Positions 57,928-64,000 of a stretch of DNA of 64,000 bases are shown piece by piece. The stretch covers positions 1-64,000 of the forward strand of contig JAURVB010000828.1 of NCBI GenBank assembly GCA_033002965.1. The letters are read 5' to 3'. Every line of letters starts with the position of its first letter. Position 1 is the first letter of the stretch. A program made the position numbers and the translations under genes. The notes below the pieces were generated by a model. That model was not told where the DNA came from. It saw nothing but the letters and a program-made list of their open reading frames with translations, and made no database searches. This DNA is from Piper betle. Its lineage: Eukaryota > Streptophyta > Magnoliopsida > Piperales > Piperaceae.

Positions 57928-59033
57928 CACATGCTTTGCTAGTAGATATTTAACGGAAAATATTCCCTTAACAAAGTTTTGCGACAAAACATAATTCAAA
58001 TAAGAAAGACTTTGCCGTTGCAATTTTGAATAAGAAAATGTTGGTTACCAAAGTTGTGGCAAAGCTATAAGAAATTTGCATTGGCTGCCTATGACAAAAC
58101 ACCCGAAGAATTTCTTCTAGTTAGATAAAAAATGTGTCATCCCACATGGGAGTTTGTGCCAGTCAGTCCCATGTCGGACAAGATATTGTCAGTGTTCGTC
58201 CACTTAAGCTCGGGCAAAAAATTTGTTGTCCACCATCAAAATTCTTCGTTCAAATCTTTCAATGTAAGACCCAATAAAAATTTGGACAATATAAGAATTT
58301 ATTTTCATATCATATTTATTATATTTTCTAATACTTTTTTTCATTATAAATATTAAATTTTCTCACATATAATATCTCGTATATAAAATCATTATTTCTT
58401 TCTACTTTTCTTGGTTTCCCTCATGTTAATTAGAAAAAGAAAAATTACATTTTAAAAAGATTATTTGAATAACAAATTATTACATTACCATGAAAAAATT
58501 CAAACATTAAGGTTGGTGTGCTTTAAATTTAATAATTATCAATGATAATTTGGTAATGAATTTTAAAAATATGATTTACATCTTTGATTTATGATTTTTA
58601 TTGGTCGGTCGATCGGTCATTTGGTAGGCAAAAAATATTCATGATTGGTTTGTTTTTAATCGGTTATTCTAATTCAGTCACAAATATTTAGTACTTTGGT
58701 CATTTGGTGATCCACCCCACCCCTTATCCCACATCGGTACATTGTGTCCATTCAGAAAGGCGAACAAGCTTGCTTGCATTGTTACTTGATTTGCCAACAT
58801 TTGTAATCATTGGCGATAACATTCCTTATAAATGGATAAAATTAAATTGTTTGATATATTTAATCTGTCAAAAAACTCAGCATTTCACAAACATTTCGGC
58901 CGATGAATGCTCCTCCAAATGACGCCAATCTAAGATCATACAAACATCTTAGCTACAACTAATATGATAAAATCCAACAGGTCATGAATATACGTAATGG
59001 TACTTCGCTATGCTATTGTCATAGTTGAGAAAG

Positions 59034-59303
59034 TTAGAGCTGGAATGAAACTTTGCTGCTGGCTGCTTTAATATTATCGCCGACGATGCCACCAGACCAA
59101 AGTTGAGTTGCTACAGCTCGTAAACCGCCCCCGGCGAAGTTCATTGCGGTGTCATTTGGGCATTGCCCACCATTGCTCCCACCACCGTTCGTGCACCTTG
59201 GCGGCGGCGGTGATGGACCCCTTTGAAGCAACTGAAATTCAGCTCTGAAGAGCCTTCCTTCCGCAATGGAGCTCATTTTGGAGCACAAGATAATCATCAT
59301 CAT
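59034..59303 (-). CDS. Copy E: small secreted peptide precursor, full-length frame with lost first ATG
   Basis: The ancestral frame runs from 59345 to TAA at 59034-59036 (103 codons) without stops or frameshifts, but the start codon is ATA. The first usable Met is codon 15 (59303), giving MMMIILCSKMSSIAEG as a short leader. The core reads RLFRAEFQLLQRGPSPPPP, RCTNGGGSNGGQCPN (both cysteines present) and a tail ending KVSFQL. This is the best preserved peptide in the window. Secretion and proteolytic release of the Pro/Cys part is inferred. The pattern recalls CTNIP/SCREW immune peptides, although those usually end near the second cysteine while here about 40 residues follow. Partner remnant and TATA box lie upstream. 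Confidence 0.45.
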   Translation of the reverse strand: MMMIILCSKMSSIAEGRLFRAEFQLLQRGPSPPPPRCTNGGGSNGGQCPNDTAMNFAGGGLRAVATQLWSGGIVGDNIKAASSKVSFQL

Positions 59304-59482
59304 CCATGTCACCACGAATAGCTTCCTGTTCAGCTGGGAAGCTATCTTATGACTAATTTAGATAGGAAATGGGGAAGCTTTTTTGGGTTCTTTGGTGTAC
59401 TTGGTTTGGGGATGGAGGGCCTCTCCTGTTTAATGCTTAATCACTCTTGTGACTTGGGAGATGTTGTTGAGGACATGGAAGG

Positions 59483-59493
59483 ACATATATAAG
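59483..59493 (-). promoter_or_regulatory. TATA-like box upstream of copy E
   Basis: The minus strand reads cttatatatgtcc about 140 bp before the ancestral start position. It is shared with copies A and D. Confidence 0.45.
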
Positions 59494-59584
59494 ATTGTCA
59501 TGATCTTTGAACTACTCCTCTCTCCTGAACTATACGCGGTTGAGATGAATGCTGACTCTGAACCGAATTGATAATGAAAAGTGA

Positions 59585-59905
59585 ATGCTTACAGAAAATG
59601 AACTTACAATTGCATGGGGTAGATCACAATGGACAATGCGCATAAAGCCACAAATTAAATGATAGGGTCGTTGGTCGGTTTCTAATTCATGGTTAATTAT
59701 TAGCGTCTATATAAGATCGAAGGGGATTACAATTTGTCGGAGTAGACACGAAAAGGACTACCAGGTCATATACGTAAAAACAAATTATCATGACATTTGG
59801 TCAGAATTAGGCTTTCGTATAGAACACGAAACTGTAGTCTAAGTCAAGAAATACACCTTAAAGTTCTTCATGAAACTTTCGGAGACGTTGTTATTTAGAT
59901 TTTGT
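59585..59905 (+). pseudogene. Copy E of the partner gene (broken)
   Basis: It aligns with copy A (6835-7165) and C'. The run FGQNWSELGF-type tail (tttggtcagaattaggctttcg, 59796) is kept with a following H-E-T-V-V, then TAA at 59838 where C' has Leu. Upstream words (acaattgcatggggtagatc) match all other units. Only one copy of the 63-bp repeat found in unit A is present. Confidence 0.45.
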
Positions 59906-60867
59906 TACAGCTTATAACATTTTAACATATTTGTCAAACATAATTGATGAAATTCAATCACGGTGGAAATTCACCCCGAAAGAAGTCAACTGATCTTATC
60001 TTGTGTTGCACATGTAAAATAGACAACCGAAACAGGCTGGTCTTTCTTTTCTTATCGAAGTGATAATTATTTCTCAGTTACGGTGTATAGATTAATCGAA
60101 CGGAGAGACATGCCTTTATGGTGTTGCATAATGTTAATACAGGTACAAAATCGTAAAACAATAATCAAGCCAAAAATCATCAAGCACTAAATAAGACAAC
60201 TACAATTCATTTTATTACAAAAAATTTATGTTTTGTTCATTAATTCAATAAACTTATAATACATAATTAAAATAAGGAGAAAAGTTGGGCGGCAAAAATT
60301 TCTCCGCAGTTTTAGCAGTAAAAAAGTAAGAAAACTAATACACACGTGTATTTACAAACATAAAGATAATAATATTATATCTTTTTTACGATTCAAATAA
60401 CTGTTAAATAAGTGTATCAGAAAGTCAAACTTTTCTGTACGGTTTTTTAAAGGGGCAGAAAAAATCGTTTTTTTGTAGTGTCACCACATCAGTTAAGATC
60501 AAAGTTAATATTTGTATAAGATAACATGAACAACTCGTATATAAACCACTAGAAGGAAGCTGGACTTTGCTTGGAAGAATCGAGTGTATAATTATCGTAT
60601 AGAAATTTTAAAACGAATCATACATATTACATTAAACTGTGCATGACAAATATTGATTCAAGTATTACTCGCCCAAGAATGGAAAGAAAATTACTTAGGA
60701 TATCATTCATATTGTCTTAAAGATTCTATCAATTACAAAGTAGATTATATATGTTTAGGATATCATATTATGTTTGTTATGATATATAAAAGATTATGTT
60801 TGTTAAACCTATATCTAAATGGTGCGAAGACTTAACTAATTAATGAAGCGCTGGCAGAGAGCTTAGT
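59906..60867. other. Tail of unit E plus unique sequence, no gene recognised
   Basis: The first 700 bp match 7166-7845. From about 60600 the sequence has no counterpart in block 1. A short frame (60653-60835) contains two partial repeats (aggatatcat...) and no domain. Confidence 0.35.
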
Positions 60868-61735
60868 GGAAGGCGAGGTGAGGCCATGGTTTGCGAATGT
60901 TTGGCACGGGCAAAGATGCCCGCTGCCGACCACCTTCACATACGACCGTCAACCAATAATGCCTTTTTTTCAAATTGAAATTTGAACAGACTTATATGAA
61001 TTTTCTAATTTATTAAATCGTATTGTATTAGATTTCCATTTTTAAAAAATTAAGGGTCCATTTGGTTGACATGAAAATAGTGTAAATGACAAAAAAATTT
61101 CATATGAAATAGAAATGCAATAGAATTAAATGAAATAAATATTTTAAAATTTTCTTTTACATATTTAAATAATAAGAAAATAAGACAAAATTGAATTATT
61201 CATTCCCATGTGGACATGCCTCCCAAAAAAATGTTGCTTTCCATATATACTTCTAAATTTTATATTTCTTCCATTCAATTTCAATATAACTAAACAGACC
61301 ATAATGAAATTCACCTTGAGTTGTAATTTATTGTGCATTATCTGTGGCCAACAATATTTTACAACAACTTACAAACGGGTTGATGCAAAAAATTGTGACG
61401 GGCTATTTCTCATGACAAAACTTGTCCATGATTTTAAATACAATGACAGTTTTCGTAAAGATTTATATCCAATCTACAGTACATTTTGTTTAATTGAGTC
61501 GAAGAGGTTCACTTGTATTCTAAAATTATAAATCTAATATTGTATTAGAATTTAAAATATATTTTATCATCAATAATTTATTTTATACAGTGAATTTTAA
61601 CAAAGCACTAGATTGTCAAAAAAATTAGATTAAAAAAAGAGATAACGGATTAAAATGGTATAAAGGCCGAGAGTAGTGGGTTGATTTTGAAGGCAACACG
61701 CTCTGTACCAAGTACAATCGAGTTGATGCTATATG
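60868..61735. repeat. Segment inverted relative to block 1 (7865-9408)
   Basis: The reverse complement of this interval follows 7865-9408 from end to end, apart from the MITE at 8048-8565 and a shortened Tourist-like MITE. The sequence at the empty MITE site is intact (about 61562-61575). Confidence 0.75.
61053..61301. mobile_element. Tourist-like MITE (block 2 copy)
   Basis: The ends agggtccatttggtt and aactaaacagacc are imperfect inverted repeats next to TTA/TAA. It is the same insertion as 8863-9222, seen in the opposite orientation, and about 110 bp shorter. Confidence 0.55.
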
Positions 61736-62422
61736 TTCCTACCTTCAAGCACAACAAAATAAATGACTCACAGTTATTAGAACAGTGGAGAAAAATTTTA
61801 ATATTATTTGCTTGTAAATAAGCATGTAGTAAATTTTTTTAATTTTTTTCATACATGCCCAAAACCGTGGAGAAACTTCTTGCCACCCTATTTTTTCCAC
61901 GGTTCTAAAGTATATTTAATTTTTATTGATTGGTGGAGGAAACTTAATTTTTTTGTAGTGAAGGAGAATTACCCACATATCTATGATGCTGCAAAAATAT
62001 AAAATTGTGACAGCAGCCATTTTACCACAAAAATTTTATCTCAACATAAAATATATAAGAGTTTGAGCTAAATTGTCGAGTCCAATTATTAACGTTGGTG
62101 TATTTGTATGGATTATTGTCAAATAAAAATGAGTAATGATAATTTCTAATAAGGTTTTTCATAATTCCAATAAATTTCACGGTAGTTTTAATGCTTTTGA
62201 GGTAATGCTTAACTTTAATACCTACCTTTTATAAAAGTAATAATAAGTACCTCAAATCACTATAATTTTTAAAAAGGCATCCATAAAAAATGTTTTTAGC
62301 GAGTAAAAAAATGTAAAATTAGTCACCTAGAAGTCACAAGCAGACCATGCATTTAATGATTTTTAAATTACGCTAGGCATTGATCATAAGCAATTTTGGA
62401 CTATAGATTTAATAAGTTGCAT
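61736..62422. other. Intergenic; left part unique to block 2
   Basis: From 61736 to about 62195 there is no match to block 1 and no gene. From 62196 (ttgaggtaatgcttaac) the sequence again follows 9413 onward in direct orientation. Confidence 0.4.
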
Positions 62423-62620
62423 ACTAGTGGGAAAATAACCTTTTGTCAACGAAATTTTCAATGGCCTAAGGCCCATTTTCAGTGACAAAGATACTTGTCG
62501 TCAAAATTTCCCACAAAAGTTTTAATGAGAAGTGTCTCTGCAACTAATTTATTTCGAGGGTAGAATGATAACAAATTATTAGTGACTATATTCGAACAAT
62601 ATAGGAAGGCTTTTTTGCTT
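62423..62620 (+). mobile_element. CACTA-type terminal remnant (block 2 copy)
   Basis: It is the diverged counterpart of 9639-9835; the first base of the terminus has changed (TACTAGTGGG). Confidence 0.55.
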
Positions 62621-62906
62621 GATTTGCTATCTTGGATTTACAGATTTAAATCATGAGCAATACAATTATCCTTAAAAAGAAAACTTGATTTATAAATTCA
62701 TCCTTGAGAAAAATGGTGTTTTGGCTTTCAAATTATACCTTTATTTATTAATCACCATTGCATGACAATGCAATATTGTCAAAAAATAAAGAATAAAAAA
62801 CAAGATCATTAAAAGATGATCAAAAACTCAAATCCAGTCGGTTAAACCATCCACTTTTACCTTAATTGTACTTAATTCTATATATTATGGTGGTTGGAAG
62901 AAAATT

Positions 62907-63199
62907 TTATCCAAATTTGGATGAAATTTTGCTGCCGGCTTTCTTAGTCATATTGCCAACCACACTGGCGGCTCGTAAACTGTTGCCGGTGAAGTTCAAT
63001 ATGACGACGTTTGAGCACATCCCACCGTTACCACCATCGCCGTTCGTGCACCGTGGCGCAGCGAAGGACCCCTTGGAAGCAGCTGAAATTCAGCGCTAAA
63101 GAATCTTGCTTCAGCAATGGAGCTCATATTGGAACACTACATGGCCATCAACATCAATATCACCAAGAATAGCTTCCTGTTGACCTGAGAATTAGCCAT
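62907..63199 (-). pseudogene. Copy F: small peptide precursor pseudogene
   Basis: A proper ATG (63199) opens MANSQVNRKLFLVILMLMAM, then TAG at codon 21, followed in frame by SNMSSIAEARFFSAEFQLL. A 4-base deletion in the proline codons (cgctgcgcc where E has ccgccgccgcca) shifts the frame through the cysteine region. One codon is inserted after residue 2 relative to A. The stop falls at the same codon number as in A but is a different triplet (TAG versus TGA), so the losses are probably independent. Confidence 0.65.
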
Positions 63200-63589
63200 C
63201 TTATGACAAATTTAGATAGGAAATGGATGAGGCGCTTGTTTGGGTGCTTTGGTGTACTCGGTTAGCGAATTGTGGGTCCCTCTAGTTTGATGCTTAATCA
63301 CTCTTGTCATTTGTGAGATGTTGGTCAGGACATAGGAGGGCTTGTATAGATATGCTTGTCTTGAGCTTGAAGTACTCCTCCCTCGTGAACTATACGCCGT
63401 TAAGAAGAATTCTGACTCTCAATAAAATTTCATATTTTTGAATTGATTTATTGTGGAGATCATTTTCTTAAAAGTTATTGTTTCAGTCTTTTTCTTTGTC
63501 ATTTCAACGTACTGTTTCAGTCTTTAAAGCATTCATTTCATGAAATGGAACATTGAATGCCTGGTAAATTTAATTGAAAAGTGTCAACT

Positions 63590-63780
63590 CGTTGGAGTTA
63601 TAAATACCTAGACACGACCACATACATGTCATATACAAAGAAATTATCAATTGAATTTGGGTCAACGGTTTTCGTGCAGGACGTGAAACTATGAAACTGT
63701 AGTATAATAACTATATGACTATGAAACTGCAGGTCATGACACTTGCCAAAAAACTGTCATTTGAATTATCATGTCGCCCC
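63590..63780 (+). pseudogene. Copy F of the partner gene (heavily broken)
   Basis: Only scattered words remain: gttggagttataaatac, acatgtcatatacaaagaaa, tgaaactgtag and acacttgccaaaaaactgtcatttgaatt. A short internal repeat (ctatgaaactgta/ctatgactatgaaactgca, 63690-63735) is present. The order and distance from the peptide pseudogene match units A and E. Confidence 0.35.
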
Positions 63781-64000
63781 TAATTACAAAGAACTAAAGT
63801 CATCAAACATGAGTGACGGAATTGATCTGAATCCCCCTCCAAAAAAAGCCATACACTCCTGATTATATAGTTTGTTACATATATGTTTATTAAAACGAAA
63901 TAATCCTGTCTTTCTATTCTTATAAAAACAAAAATTTTCTCGGTTATGGTGCGGCAATTACGGTATGTTCATACATGTACAAAGTTATACGTCAATGAAG
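63781..64000. other. Right edge of window, non-coding tail of unit F
   Basis: It resembles the sequences after the partner remnants in A and E (for example tttctattcttataaaaac and ctcggttatggtg versus ctcagttatggcg at 7340). No gene is seen. Confidence 0.4.

Larger units (their letters stand above)
46690..62728 (+). repeat. Segmental duplication, block 2 (partner: 1-9938)
   Basis: The order of features repeats block 1, with gene unit E in place of A. Additions here are the solo LTR 52297-55254, extra DNA at 56870-57990 (including a 646-bp element with inverted ends) and 61736-62195. Absent here is the 518-bp hAT-like MITE. Both blocks end at the same word near a further gene-unit fragment: A' follows block 1 and F follows block 2. 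Confidence 0.8.

Noticed and set aside
62866..63099. 77-codon plus-strand frame
   Set aside because: It runs antisense to peptide pseudogene F and has no counterpart over the other copies.

Overview
This is nuclear DNA from a flowering plant. It is AT-rich and intron-era 'empty' in appearance. It is full of plant-type LTR retrotransposons (Ty3/gypsy chromovirus and Ty1/copia), CACTA, hAT-like and Tourist-like DNA transposons, and nested solo LTRs. No housekeeping gene, tRNA, rRNA, CRISPR array or bacterial-type operon was seen. The species cannot be named from what is visible.

The most interesting content is a decaying cluster of small two-gene units. Each full unit has a minus-strand gene of about 103 codons for a small secreted-type peptide precursor (hydrophobic leader, then a proline-rich core with a Cys-Thr-Asn...Cys-Pro element). 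Facing away from it on the plus strand is a second conserved reading frame ending near WSELGFPVEHETVVLGQEL, which I cannot assign. Copies are: A (6.3-7.2 kb), A' (partner only, 9.9-10.4 kb), B (peptide only, 26.0-26.4 kb), C and C' (partner only, 38.9-39.1 and 42.0-42.3 kb), D (43.1-44.6 kb), E (59.0-59.9 kb) and F (62.9-63.8 kb). The peptide copies are broken in different ways: two stop codons in A, frameshifts in B and F, a leader frameshift with a short rescued ORF in D, and only a lost ATG in E. The single intact partner frame (C') sits in a unit whose peptide gene is deleted.

Layout. 0-9.9 kb and 46.7-62.7 kb are two copies of one segmental duplication: gypsy LTR units, then gene unit A or E, then DNA-transposon remnants, with one internal inversion. 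10.4-13.8 kb and 26.5-30.3 kb are a second duplicated pair: a minus-strand copia 3' half joined to a gypsy LTR. 13.8-17.5 kb is a plus-strand copia relic with a duplicated reverse-transcriptase segment. 18.5-24.8 kb is a CACTA-type element holding two solo LTRs. 29.6-36.7 kb is a degenerate Tekay/Del-like gypsy element with chromodomain. 37.4-44.7 kb is the tandem C-C'-D gene array.

The duplications give internal controls. A 518-bp hAT-like MITE in block 1 has a clean empty site in block 2, and a 2958-bp solo LTR in block 2 is absent from block 1. The peptide-gene units were spread by tandem and segmental duplication, and the two partners have been lost independently. Any functional copy is likely outside this window, unless D, E or C' is expressed. 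Element boundaries without a target-site duplication are approximate, read by eye.
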